A DNA stretch of 38,580 nucleotides, taken from Clostridiales bacterium (GTDB lineage: Bacteria; Bacillota; Clostridia; Christensenellales; Aristaeellaceae). The position numbers and the translations under genes were made by a program. A model generated the notes under the pieces. The model saw only the letters and a list, made by a program, of their open reading frames with translations, did not search any database and was not told where the DNA came from. The stretch spans positions 1 to 38,580 of the forward strand of contig JAAYLK010000004.1 of the NCBI GenBank assembly GCA_012521895.1. The letters are read 5' to 3'. Shown piece after piece: positions 24,710 to 32,202 of the stretch (the stretch's first letter is position 1; each line of letters starts with the position of its first letter).

Positions 24710-25493
24710 TAGCAATCCTCCAATAGTCGGCCAGGGGATACTCAAATAAAAGGCGGCCTTCTTCATCCGTTGGCGGTAATGTGGAGGGAGGCTCTGCCCC
24801 TATCTCGTCTTTTTTATCTGCTTGTGCATTGTCCGGGGCGAAGCCAAGTCCCTCAAGCAAGCTGGTTTGCTGTATGAGAAGTTCCTGCTTTGGTAGGCTC
24901 TGCTTGATGGCCGGCGAGGCCTTGGGCAAGGGCACCTGGTCAGGAAGCTTTGGCTTAACATTTAATAGCCCATCCAGGGTATAGTCCGCGCGCTTAAACT
25001 GGCGGCCAATCAGGCTCCATTGTGAAAACACCAGGGGTTGATCATCCCTGCCTAAAAGGCTCAGAGCATCTCCGCAGAGGATATTTCTCTCCAAGAGAAA
25101 GTGAGCAGTTTCCCTACAAGCCTCTGCCAGGCGGCTCTTTTTGCACACAGCGCTGTAAGCTTCGTTCCATATGAGAAACAAACGCTCACGACAAGTAACT
25201 GTGTTGTCCTCAAGCAGTTCCACACCATAGATGCTGCTGAGCGCCAGCAGGCTGTATTTTTCATAATCCGAAGGCTTGCGGCGATATTTTCTATACACCA
25301 CAGACAGCTTACGGCGCAATATTTCGGCCAGGAAATTTCCGTCACCGCAGGCAGGCTCGAGAAATCTGCTCTCGATGCGCTCGGTCTCCTGCTTGACCAA
25401 ATCCAGCATGGCGTTCACTTCACGTTCAGCCGTGAACACCTCCGCGTGCTTCTGGACCCGTTCGCGGGACTTGACCTGGTTGTTTTCAGTCAC
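24675..25493 (-). CDS. Second methyltransferase-like subunit, SAM-binding motif but no catalytic NPPY
   Basis: About 272 residues. EVFTAEREVNAMLDLV and FLEPACGDGNFLAEIL are the N-terminal and SAM-binding motifs of Eco57I/type I-like N6-adenine methyltransferases, followed by YGVELLEDNTVTCRERL. The catalytic NPPY or DPPY is absent; the C-terminal part is Pro/Gln-rich and ends with LADYW. It may form a complex with the next gene product, which has NPPY but a variant SAM motif. The start is uncertain: I choose GTG 25493 because AGGAG lies 7 bases before it; ATG 25529 and TTG 25574 are in frame but lack a good ribosome binding site. The gene is first in the restriction operon. Confidence 0.78.
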   Translation of the reverse strand: MTENNQVKSRERVQKHAEVFTAEREVNAMLDLVKQETERIESRFLEPACGDGNFLAEILRRKLSVVYRKYRRKPSDYEKYSLLALSSIYGVELLEDNTVTCRERLFLIWNEAYSAVCKKSRLAEACRETAHFLLERNILCGDALSLLGRDDQPLVFSQWSLIGRQFKRADYTLDGLLNVKPKLPDQVPLPKASPAIKQSLPKQELLIQQTSLLEGLGFAPDNAQADKKDEIGAEPPSTLPPTDEEGRLLFEYPLADYWRIANEHQCHQSPGL

Positions 25494-25613
25494 GCAATAT
25501 CTCCTAACATCATCGTCGATGTTTCTCATTTTGTTGCTAGCCAACTCATACTGCAATAGGCGCACGAGTATCAATCCATTGACAGGAATGGCGGCAATAT
25601 ATGCAGTTGTTTA

Positions 25614-25642
25614 ATAATACCACGCTTATGAAGAAAACTCAA
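25614..25642 (-). promoter_or_regulatory. Promoter of the restriction-modification operon
   Basis: On the minus strand TTGAGT (25642-25637) and TATTAT (25619-25614) are 17 bases apart and TGG before the -10 forms an extended element. Transcription would start near 25607, leaving about 110 bases before the preferred GTG start. The remaining gap to the rightward DUF1294 gene (25643-25805) shows no further gene or site that I can support; its composition is mixed and it may contain the island edge. Confidence 0.6.
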
Positions 25643-25805
25643 AAGAAATCGGGCTTGCTCGCTCACGTAACATTGATAGTACGCCTGGTCACTTGATGCT
25701 CTTGCTCTTGGTCTGGCCGCTCACTCGAATTTCCATCGCTGTCAAGAACACCTTAATCAATTGTCCTGAGAATACCTGCACTACAAGACGGACGCTTTGC
25801 ATGCC

Positions 25806-26090
25806 ATGCTGCTGAAACTCCTCCTGATGTACCTGGTCCTCATCAACCTGGTCACCTTCATCCTGTTCGCCGTGGACAAGCGCCGTGCCTTTCAGAAGAA
25901 ATACCGCGTCAGGGAAAGAACCCTGCTGCTGTGCGCCGTCTTTGGCGGGGCACTGGGCGGGCTTGTGGTCATGCTGGCCTTTCAACACAAAACCCGCAAG
26001 AAACGCTTTGCCCTTGGGCTTCCTTTTCTGCTCATTGTGCAAGCCCTGCTCATCGTGTATCATTTTGTTGGTTTCCCCGGATTACAATAA
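25806..26090 (+). CDS. DUF1294 small membrane protein
   Basis: A 94-residue protein with two or three membrane segments. The family pattern is clear: LMYLVLINLVTFILFAVDKRRA, then RVRERTLLLCAVFGGALGGLVVMLAFQHKTRKKRF and a final hydrophobic helix. The function of DUF1294 is not known. I choose ATG 25806 because the family begins at this point; a TTG three codons earlier is possible, and no strong ribosome binding site is visible. It lies 10 bases before lplA, so the two are probably cotranscribed. Confidence 0.82.
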   Translation: MLLKLLLMYLVLINLVTFILFAVDKRRAFQKKYRVRERTLLLCAVFGGALGGLVVMLAFQHKTRKKRFALGLPFLLIVQALLIVYHFVGFPGLQ

Positions 26091-26100
26091 AGGATATGCC

Positions 26101-27075
26101 ATGAACAGCAGAACGTTTTTCACCAACAACACCGACCCCACCCTGAACCTGGCCATTGAGGAAGCGCTGCTGCTGAAAAACGGCGGCACCCCCGCCCTCT
26201 TTTTATGGCAAAACGCGCACACCGTGGTGATTGGCCGCGGGCAGAACGCCTGGAAGGAGTGCCGCAGCGAGCTGCTCACCCAGGAGGGCGGCACCCTGGT
26301 GCGCCGCACCACCGGCGGGGGCGCGGTCTACCACGACCTGGGCAACCTCAATTTTTCCTTTGTGATGCCCAAGAAATTATACGACGTGTCACGGCAGCTG
26401 AAGGTCATCCAGCAGGCCGTCGCCCGTTTCGGCATCAAGACGGAGGCCTCCGGGCGCAACGACATCGTGCTGTCTGACTCCGGCGCCAAGATTTCCGGCA
26501 ACGCCTTCCGCCACACCACGGACATGAGCCTGCACCACGGCACCATCTTGATGGCGGTGGACAAGGCCCTGCTGGGGCGCTATTTGCAGCCCTCCAAGCA
26601 AAAGCTGCAGGCAAAGGGCGTGGAATCCGTCCGCGCGCGGGTGGGGAATTTAAAGGACCTGGCCCCGGACATCACACTGGACGCCCTGATCGCCGCCCTG
26701 TTCGCCGCCTTTGAGCAGGAGTACGGCAAGGCGGAAGCCCTGGACTGGCAGGAGGAGCTGGACCAAAACCAGGTCTATGCCTTCCAGGACAAGTACCGCG
26801 CCTGGGACTGGACCTATGGCAAGACCCCGCGCTTTGACCTGACGCTGGAAGCCCGCTTTCCTTTTGGCGGGGTGGAACTGCTGCTGTCGGTCAAAGGCGG
26901 CCAGGTGGCGGAGGCCCGCTGCTTTACCGACGCCAACGACCCGGACCTGGCGGAGCGCCTGGAGCAAGCCCTGGAAGGCGCGGCGTTCACGCCAAAAAGC
27001 CTGGCGGACAGGCTGATGGATGGCGGCGAGGAATTGCGGCAGGTTGCGGAATGGTTGTCCGGGCAGGAATTTTAA
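26101..27075 (+). CDS. lplA: Lipoate-protein ligase
   Basis: A 324-residue LplA that activates free lipoate with ATP and attaches it to the lysine of lipoyl domains. The lipoate-binding motif RRTTGGGAVYHDLGN starts at residue 68, the catalytic lysine is Lys130 in AKISGNAFRH, and the C-terminal accessory domain (about 240-324) is present, so it should be able to perform both half reactions. The E2 encoded at 14819 (site Lys43) is its obvious client. In many genomes lplA adjoins 2-oxoacid dehydrogenase genes; here a 5-kb restriction island lies between them. ATG 26101 is chosen because the family N-terminus begins here; AAGGA lies 6 bases upstream. Confidence 0.94.
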   Translation: MNSRTFFTNNTDPTLNLAIEEALLLKNGGTPALFLWQNAHTVVIGRGQNAWKECRSELLTQEGGTLVRRTTGGGAVYHDLGNLNFSFVMPKKLYDVSRQLKVIQQAVARFGIKTEASGRNDIVLSDSGAKISGNAFRHTTDMSLHHGTILMAVDKALLGRYLQPSKQKLQAKGVESVRARVGNLKDLAPDITLDALIAALFAAFEQEYGKAEALDWQEELDQNQVYAFQDKYRAWDWTYGKTPRFDLTLEARFPFGGVELLLSVKGGQVAEARCFTDANDPDLAERLEQALEGAAFTPKSLADRLMDGGEELRQVAEWLSGQEF

Positions 27076-27105
27076 ATTTTGAACAAAATATGTGGGTATA
27101 TTTTT

Positions 27106-27134
27106 GGCGGTTTGAAAGAGCCGCCATTTTTTTT
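27106..27134 (+). terminator. Terminator after lplA
   Basis: GGCGG (27106-27110) pairs with CCGCC (27121-27125) around a 10-base loop and is followed after one A by eight T (27127-27134). It lies between lplA and the VOC gene, only 20 bases before the latter's start, so the VOC gene may be expressed by read-through or from a promoter overlapping this structure. Confidence 0.7.
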
Positions 27135-27154
27135 GCTTTGAAAGGACAAAAGCC

Positions 27155-27568
27155 ATGATCACCGTCTACCTTAATTTCCCGGGCACCGCGGGCCAGGCCA
27201 TCGAGTACTACACCAAACTGTTTGACGCGCCCGCGCCCTATGTGATGCGCTTTGACGAGATGCCCCAGGACGACCAGGAATACTTCCCCGAGGACCAGCG
27301 CCACCTGGTGGCCTACGCCAACATCAAGACCTTCGCGGGGGATTTGATGCTGTCGGATGAAATGCCCGGGCAGACCCCCGTGCCCACCGACGCCATTTAC
27401 CTCAACCTCTCCCACAAGGACCACGGCCTGCTGCGCAGGACCTTTGAGGCCTTCGCGAAGGACGGCGAAATCATGATGCCGCTGGAGCCGGTGTTCTTCA
27501 ACCCCCTCTATGGCATTGTCAAGGACAAGTTTGGCTTCAACTGGATGATCATGGCGGAAGAAGAATAA
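27155..27568 (+). CDS. VOC-family protein, PhnB-like
   Basis: A 137-residue glyoxalase/bleomycin-resistance (VOC) fold protein of the PhnB/3-demethylubiquinone methyltransferase-like group. The features are AIEYYTKLFDAP near the N-terminus, LMLSDEMPG in the middle and the C-terminal MPLEPVFFNPLYGIVKDKFGFNWMI, which is the characteristic end of this family. The biochemical role of most members is unknown. AAAGGA lies before the ATG. It stands alone between two terminators. Confidence 0.88.
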   Translation: MITVYLNFPGTAGQAIEYYTKLFDAPAPYVMRFDEMPQDDQEYFPEDQRHLVAYANIKTFAGDLMLSDEMPGQTPVPTDAIYLNLSHKDHGLLRRTFEAFAKDGEIMMPLEPVFFNPLYGIVKDKFGFNWMIMAEEE

Positions 27569-27583
27569 GAATCCCAAACCACA

Positions 27584-27624
27584 AAAGAGGGTGCCTGCGG
27601 TTGAACGGGCACCCTCTTTGTTTT
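27584..27624 (+). terminator. Bidirectional terminator between convergent VOC and GNAT genes
   Basis: AAAGAGGGTGCC (27584-27595) pairs perfectly with GGCACCCTCTTT (27608-27619) around a 12-base loop, followed by GTTTT; on the minus strand the stem is followed by TTTTGT-type sequence. It sits where the rightward VOC gene and the leftward acetyltransferase operon converge, and can end both transcripts. Confidence 0.85.
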
Positions 27625-27671
27625 GATATGCGATGCTGTATGAAACGAAAGCGGAATCGCGCGGGCCGGCG

Positions 27672-28220
27672 TTACAGGAACAAGCCCATGTACACATCAT
27701 CCCGGTAGCTGCCGTCATCCATTTTGCAGGCGTTTTTGGTGTGCCCCCAGGTTTCAAAGCCCAGCGCTTTGTACAAGGCAAGCCCGCGCGCGTTGTCGGC
27801 GTACACGGTCAATTCCAGCTGCTCATAGCCCAGTTCCCTGGCCTGCTCCGTCGCCGCTTGCATCAGGCGCTTGCCAAGACCCTGGCCCCAGTACTGTTGG
27901 CGCACCGCGATGCCCACACCGGCGCGGTGGCGCACCCTTTCCCGCGTGCCCACGGGGTAAACGGAGACATTGCCGGCCAGGTCCTCGCCCACCACGGCGT
28001 TGAGCATGAAGCGCCGTGGATCGTCCAGCAGCTGGCGCAGAAAGTCCGCTTCCTCCATCAGGCTCAAGGTGACCTCATGCGGCCGGCGCAGCAGGTTGTT
28101 GCTTTCCCCGGCGGTTTTCTTCAGGAAGTCCAGCATGGACGCGGCGTCAGAAACCTCCGGGCTTTTGAGGACCGCTTCCCGGCCATCGCGCAGGGTGAGG
28201 GTTTTCGCTTGCGGAATCAT
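27672..28220 (-). CDS. GNAT-family N-acetyltransferase
   Basis: A 182-residue acetyltransferase. The acetyl-CoA-binding motif A is visible as VGIAVRQQYWGQGLGKRLMQAATEQA, followed by LELTVYADNARGLALYKALGFETWG, the usual motif B with an alternative sequence GHTKNACKMDDG. The acceptor substrate is unknown. The start ATG 28220 overlaps the stop of the upstream methyltransferase gene (ATGA), with AAAGGA upstream; it is the last gene of the five-gene leftward operon that begins at 31317. Confidence 0.9.
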   Translation of the reverse strand: MIPQAKTLTLRDGREAVLKSPEVSDAASMLDFLKKTAGESNNLLRRPHEVTLSLMEEADFLRQLLDDPRRFMLNAVVGEDLAGNVSVYPVGTRERVRHRAGVGIAVRQQYWGQGLGKRLMQAATEQARELGYEQLELTVYADNARGLALYKALGFETWGHTKNACKMDDGSYRDDVYMGLFL

Positions 28221-29029
28221 ATTGATGTCCTTTCACAGACAAACAGCCAGTGGTTGCAGGCGCCCAGGTGGTGGGGCTGTTCACACAGGTTCAGGTGGTA
28301 GGCAAACCAGGCGTCCTTCTCCTGCGGGGAAAAGGCGGCAAACTGGCAGCGAAACAATTCGTTGAGGCCGTCACTGTTGATGCGCCGGGAGATTTGAAGG
28401 CCGGCCCGTTCAATTTCTGCCTGCGCCTGGGACAGGGTATGGAACACAAAGGGAAAGTCCTTACAGCGGAAGCTGGCCTTATCATAATCACCCATTGTGA
28501 TGTAGGAGGTATCCTCCCCGTTGTCCAGCGTCATGGTGGCAATCACCCAATCGTTGTTGATGAAGGACAAAAACACCTTGCCCCCGGGCTTGACCACGCG
28601 CAGGCAGCCTTCAAGCAACTGGACGCGCTCCTGCTCTGTCACCAAATGGTACATGGGCCCCAGGCACAGCACGGCATCAAAGGAGGCATCCGCCTGCATG
28701 TCCACCGCGCTTTGCGCATCCAGCACCTGCGCTTCAAGCGCCATGCCGGGTTCAAGCTGTTCTTTCAGACTTTGGATGTGGTGATCCACCAGGTCCACTG
28801 CCAGCACGCTGTGACCAGAGCGTGCCAGGGGCAGGGCATACACGCCCGCAGCGCAGCCCAGGTCCAATACCCGGCTTGCGGGCTTCAGCTCCTGCCCCAG
28901 CACATGCAGGCTGGTCCTTTTTTCAAGCCACAGGGCGCCTTCCAGCCGCTTTTGCTCCTGGGTAAACACATCCTGGTACAGCGCCCGGGTGCACTCCAGG
29001 CTGGTGTTGATGCTGCGCAGATGTTCCAT
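28217..29029 (-). CDS. Class I SAM-dependent methyltransferase
   Basis: A 270-residue methyltransferase. VLDLGCAAGVYALPLARSGHSVLAVDLVDHHI is the SAM-binding motif I with the acidic residue ending the second strand; FDAVLCLGPMYHLV and LRVVKPGGKVFLSFIN are the later family motifs. The N-terminal LWLEKRTSLHVLGQELK and the GPMYHL segment are common in small-molecule methyltransferases. The target is unknown. I use ATG 29029, which has GGAGG nine bases upstream; a longer frame upstream would run into the DUF1643 gene. It is coupled to the acetyltransferase gene by an ATGA overlap. Confidence 0.9.
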   Translation of the reverse strand: MEHLRSINTSLECTRALYQDVFTQEQKRLEGALWLEKRTSLHVLGQELKPASRVLDLGCAAGVYALPLARSGHSVLAVDLVDHHIQSLKEQLEPGMALEAQVLDAQSAVDMQADASFDAVLCLGPMYHLVTEQERVQLLEGCLRVVKPGGKVFLSFINNDWVIATMTLDNGEDTSYITMGDYDKASFRCKDFPFVFHTLSQAQAEIERAGLQISRRINSDGLNELFRCQFAAFSPQEKDAWFAYHLNLCEQPHHLGACNHWLFVCERTSI

Positions 29030-29033
29030 GGCC

Positions 29034-29642
29034 CTATTCCTCCAGATGCTGGCTGTATGCCAGGATGTCAAATGGTTCAAAGCTGCTTTGGCTTTTCAGG
29101 TACAGCGGGTGGTGGGGGTGGCCGTCCTTGGACTTCTGCCCTGCCGTCACCCAGCGGATGCCCGGGTCGCTGCCCGCGTCCAAAAAGCCGCGCACGCACT
29201 GGGAAAGATAGGGCCGGGTCTTCATCACCGCGCCCCAGGCGGCCCACACGGTGCGGGTTTTCTGAAGCAAATCCGCAAAGGCCTTCAAGTTTTCCCGGTG
29301 CAGAAAATCGCTGAAGGCCTGGTCCATGTCACGGGGCATCGTGGCGCGCTGTGGGTAGAGGTTCATCATCAGGAAGCTGTCAAAGCCATTAAACGCAGCC
29401 ACCCGCTCCACCGATTGCAGGGTGCGGTCCAGCTTGTCCGGCTTGGCGGTGGAGGGGTTCAATCCAATGCACAGCAGGGGGTTCTGGCCGACCGTGCCCA
29501 GCACATAGCGGTATTCGGTGTAAAAAGGCGGCACATACAGCCAGCGGTTTGCGTCATAGGGCTCATCGCAGGGGGCTAGACAGGCCTGGTGGTAGGTCAG
29601 CAGGTCAAGGTCCTGCATGGTGGCTTGGGGAACGTGCCTCAT
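29034..29642 (-). CDS. DUF1643-family protein
   Basis: A 202-residue protein of the DUF1643 family, whose hallmark CIGLNPSTA (LLCIGLNPSTAKPDKLDRTLQSV) and MMNLYPQRAT are clear; WAAWGA and the C-terminal GHPHHPLYLK also fit. The family resembles uracil-DNA-glycosylase-like folds in its NPS segment but has no established function. The start ATG 29642 overlaps the stop of the 90-residue gene upstream (ATGA), and four bases separate its stop from the methyltransferase start, so it is translated from the same operon. Confidence 0.85.
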   Translation of the reverse strand: MRHVPQATMQDLDLLTYHQACLAPCDEPYDANRWLYVPPFYTEYRYVLGTVGQNPLLCIGLNPSTAKPDKLDRTLQSVERVAAFNGFDSFLMMNLYPQRATMPRDMDQAFSDFLHRENLKAFADLLQKTRTVWAAWGAVMKTRPYLSQCVRGFLDAGSDPGIRWVTAGQKSKDGHPHHPLYLKSQSSFEPFDILAYSQHLEE

Positions 29643-29911
29643 GGTCTGCTCTTTTTCTCGTCCGGGTCGAAGTATTCCACTTCCAGGCGGTCAAAGGCAA
29701 CACCTTCCAGAAAATGCTCCGGCAAAAAACGCAGCTGGCGGAAGTCCTCAAAGTCCTTCTGGTGGCGGGCCACCACCAGGGGCATGGCGATGTCCAGCGC
29801 CCGGCAGGCCTCCGACAGCGCCTGCTCCCAGTCGTGGTTTGCGCACGGCACCACGATGTCGCGCTTGATTTTGTTGCGCTTGATTTCACGCACCCAGATG
29901 CTGCCGGCCAT
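29639..29911 (-). CDS. Conserved-looking 90-residue protein of unknown function
   Basis: I do not recognise a named family. The protein is soluble, has no signal peptide, and reads as a compact mixed fold: IWVREIKRNKIKRDIVVPCANHDW, a helix LSEACRALDIAMPLVVARH and a C-terminal FLPEHFLEGVAFDRLEVEYFD. The overlaps on both sides (TGATG with the serine hydrolase, ATGA with DUF1643) and normal codon use support it as a real gene despite its size. It may work with either neighbour, but this is only position-based. Confidence 0.78.
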   Translation of the reverse strand: MAGSIWVREIKRNKIKRDIVVPCANHDWEQALSEACRALDIAMPLVVARHQKDFEDFRQLRFLPEHFLEGVAFDRLEVEYFDPDEKKSRP

Positions 29912-31317
29912 CAGGCGCCCACCTTCTCAAAGTGCCAGGTGCCGCTGTCGGGCCCGATGCTGTCGGAGGTCACCTTGATGCCGTTCTTTTGCGGGCTAAT
30001 CTTTAAATTGACCTGGTAGGGCGCTTCCTTCATCACCGCCTGGGCGGTGACCACGCCGCGGCTGACGCCAAAGCGGCCTTCATAGCCCTGGGGCCGCTCC
30101 CCCTTGGCGAAGGAGAAGAACTCGCCATGGTGGGGCTTGTCCCCGCGGCAAAAGGTGAAAGCCAGGGTGAAGTCATGGTCCGGGTAGCGGAGGAAGACCC
30201 GCAGGCTCTTGTCATCCGGGGTCTCCAGGCGCAGCGTCCTGCCGTCCTTGTGCAAATAGGTGCCTTCCAGGGTGACGGCCTCTCCCTTGTCCGCGGGCGC
30301 CTTGATTTCATAGGTGTTCATTTTCTTTGCAAGGGCTTTGTCCGCCGCGGCGTCCGGGGGCAGCTTGACCAGCTGGTTCATGGCCGTGTGGATGGCGTCC
30401 AACTCATCGCCCATCAAATTGGTGCCCGCGGTCACGCACAGGCAGAGCTTGTTTTGTTGGTCCACCATCATCACCTGGCCGTACATCCCGTCCCCGCGGT
30501 AGCGGCCGTGGCGGGACATCCAGTACTGGTAGCCATAGCCCTGCGACCAGTCCGGGTAGGGGTCTTTTTCCTCGGGGTTCCTGTTGTCAATCTGCTTGAC
30601 CGTGGCGCGCTTCAAGTATTCCTCCGGCAGCACGCGCTCGCCGTTCACCAGGCCATCATCCAGCAGCAAACGTCCTGCGCGGGCGATGTCCAGGACGCTC
30701 AAGTGCAGCCCGAAGCCGCCCGTGTTGTGGCCCAGGGGGCAGCAGTCCCACTGGGGTTTTGCGATGCCGATTTTGTCAAACAGGCGGGGCTGCAGGTAGT
30801 CCCGCAGGGTCTGCCCGGCGCGCTTGCTCACCATCCGGCCGGCCAGGTAGGTGCCCATGGTGTTGTAGTGGAAGGTGGTGCCCGGCTTGCGCTTGAGGGG
30901 ATAGGACAGCGCGGCCTTCACCCAGTCCAGGCTGGAGCGGATTTCATGGTCGCTGCGCTCATCCAGGCCCGAGGACATGGACAGCAAATGGTGCAGGGTG
31001 ATCTGGTCCAGCGCCTTGTCATAGGTTTCGGGCAGCTCGTCCTTCATTACCTCCGTCAGTTTGTCATCATAGGACAGCAGGCCTTCGCCCACCGCGATGC
31101 CCGCGGCCATGGAGCAAAAGCTCTTGGACAAAGAGAACAAGGTGTGGGGGAAGGAGTCCTTATATGGCTTCACCGAAAGGGTGAACACCTTGTGGCCGCG
31201 CACCACGGCCAGGGCGTGCAGCCCCAGCTTCTGATGTTGTTCCATAAAATCCAGGATGGGCTGGGCGGAAAGCCCCAGTTCCGTCAGGCTGGCCGCCTTC
31301 ATAATCTGCGTGTTCAT
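29911..31317 (-). CDS. Serine hydrolase of the beta-lactamase/PBP-like (class C) family
   Basis: A 468-residue protein. The active-site SxxK is SLSK (Ser62, Lys65) in HTLFSLSKSFCSMAAGIAVGEG; HLLSMSSGLDE and FHYNTMGTYLAGRMV are the following family motifs, and GYGYQYWMSRHGRYRGDGMYGQ is the usual late segment with HG-R. The C-terminal 120 residues form a beta-rich extra domain. There is no signal peptide with the ATG 31317 chosen here (GGAGG 7 bases upstream), so it is probably cytoplasmic and more likely an esterase or peptidase than a beta-lactamase. A longer frame upstream covers the promoter. It is first in the leftward operon. Confidence 0.88.
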   Translation of the reverse strand: MNTQIMKAASLTELGLSAQPILDFMEQHQKLGLHALAVVRGHKVFTLSVKPYKDSFPHTLFSLSKSFCSMAAGIAVGEGLLSYDDKLTEVMKDELPETYDKALDQITLHHLLSMSSGLDERSDHEIRSSLDWVKAALSYPLKRKPGTTFHYNTMGTYLAGRMVSKRAGQTLRDYLQPRLFDKIGIAKPQWDCCPLGHNTGGFGLHLSVLDIARAGRLLLDDGLVNGERVLPEEYLKRATVKQIDNRNPEEKDPYPDWSQGYGYQYWMSRHGRYRGDGMYGQVMMVDQQNKLCLCVTAGTNLMGDELDAIHTAMNQLVKLPPDAAADKALAKKMNTYEIKAPADKGEAVTLEGTYLHKDGRTLRLETPDDKSLRVFLRYPDHDFTLAFTFCRGDKPHHGEFFSFAKGERPQGYEGRFGVSRGVVTAQAVMKEAPYQVNLKISPQKNGIKVTSDSIGPDSGTWHFEKVGA

Positions 31318-31344
31318 GTCGTTTCCTCCGCGTTTTGTCACATC

Positions 31345-31353
31345 AGTATAACA
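31345..31353 (-). promoter_or_regulatory. Extended -10 promoter of the serine-hydrolase operon
   Basis: On the minus strand TGTTATACT gives a -10 hexamer TATACT with a TGn extension, 28 bases upstream of the start codon. No clear -35 is seen. It is back to back with the nagB promoter in the gap 31318-31476. Confidence 0.5.
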
Positions 31354-31420
31354 TGATTTCCCGCGGCGACAGCGCGCGCGAACCACAAAAAAATCAGCCG
31401 GGCAAAGCGCCAACAAAAGG

Positions 31421-31450
31421 TTCCTTACAAAGGCCAAGCTATGGTATAAT
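31421..31450 (+). promoter_or_regulatory. nagB promoter
   Basis: TATAAT at 31445-31450 is a perfect -10; TTCCTT at 31421-31426 is a weak -35 at 18 bases. The start codon of nagB lies 26 bases further, after AGGAGG (31461-31466). Confidence 0.6.
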
Positions 31451-31476
31451 CAGGCGAGCAAGGAGGATGAAAACCA

Positions 31477-32202
31477 ATGATCGTACATGTGTTTGACACA
31501 CCCGCCCAGGTCGCCCGCGCCGCCGCCGCGGTCTTTTCCGCCCAGATCCTTAAAAAGCCGGATTCCGTGCTGGGCCTGGCCACAGGGGGAACCCCGGTGG
31601 ACACCTACAAGGAATTGATCAAGCTGCATCAGGATGGCATCCTGGATTTTTCCCAGGTGACCACCTTTAACCTGGACGAGTACGAAGGCCTGCCCACAAG
31701 CCACCCGGAAAGCTATGTGGCCTTTATGAAGCGCAACCTGTTTGACCACGTCAACATCAAGCAAAGCCGCCTGCCCGATGGCCTCAATAAAGACCACCAG
31801 AAGGAATGCGCGGCCTATGATGAGGAAATCCGCCAGGCCGGCGGGGTGGACCTGCAGCTGCTGGGCATCGGCAACAACGGCCACATCGGCTTCAACGAGC
31901 CCTCCGACCACTTTGTGTATGACACCAACCTGGTCGATTTGACCCCCTCCACCATCAAGGCCAACCGCCGCTTCTTTGATTCAGAGGATCAGGTGCCCCG
32001 CAAGGCCTTATCCATGGGCATCGGCACCATCATGGAGGCCAGGAGCATCCTGATGATCGCCCTGGGCGAAGGCAAGGCCGAGGTGGTGCAAAAAATGGTG
32101 GAAGGCGACATCGACCCCCAGGTACCCGCCTCCATCCTTCGCGCCCACAAGGATGTCACGGTGCTGCTGGACCGCGCCGCAGCCAGCAAGCTGTCCCTGT
32201 AA
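31477..32202 (+). CDS. nagB: Glucosamine-6-phosphate deaminase
   Basis: A 241-residue enzyme that converts glucosamine 6-phosphate to fructose 6-phosphate and ammonia, for amino-sugar and cell-wall recycling. LGLATGGTPVDTYKEL is the phosphate-binding loop, FNLDEYEGL holds the catalytic aspartate, and LGIGNNGHIGFNEP carries the ring-opening histidine and glutamate; the short form without an allosteric C-terminus is typical of Bacillota. nagA is not adjacent. The gene occupies the place upstream of the origin where dnaA would be expected, and it is read towards the origin. Confidence 0.96.
   Translation: MIVHVFDTPAQVARAAAAVFSAQILKKPDSVLGLATGGTPVDTYKELIKLHQDGILDFSQVTTFNLDEYEGLPTSHPESYVAFMKRNLFDHVNIKQSRLPDGLNKDHQKECAAYDEEIRQAGGVDLQLLGIGNNGHIGFNEPSDHFVYDTNLVDLTPSTIKANRRFFDSEDQVPRKALSMGIGTIMEARSILMIALGEGKAEVVQKMVEGDIDPQVPASILRAHKDVTVLLDRAAASKLSL

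Noticed and set aside
25628..25696. Short frame of 22 codons between the restriction promoter and DUF1294
   Set aside because: No ribosome binding site or similarity that I can see, and it overlaps the -35 of the restriction promoter.
29911..31317. Serine hydrolase as a true beta-lactamase resistance gene
   Set aside because: No signal peptide, an extra C-terminal domain, and an operon of modifying enzymes; the SxxK fold alone does not show beta-lactam hydrolysis.
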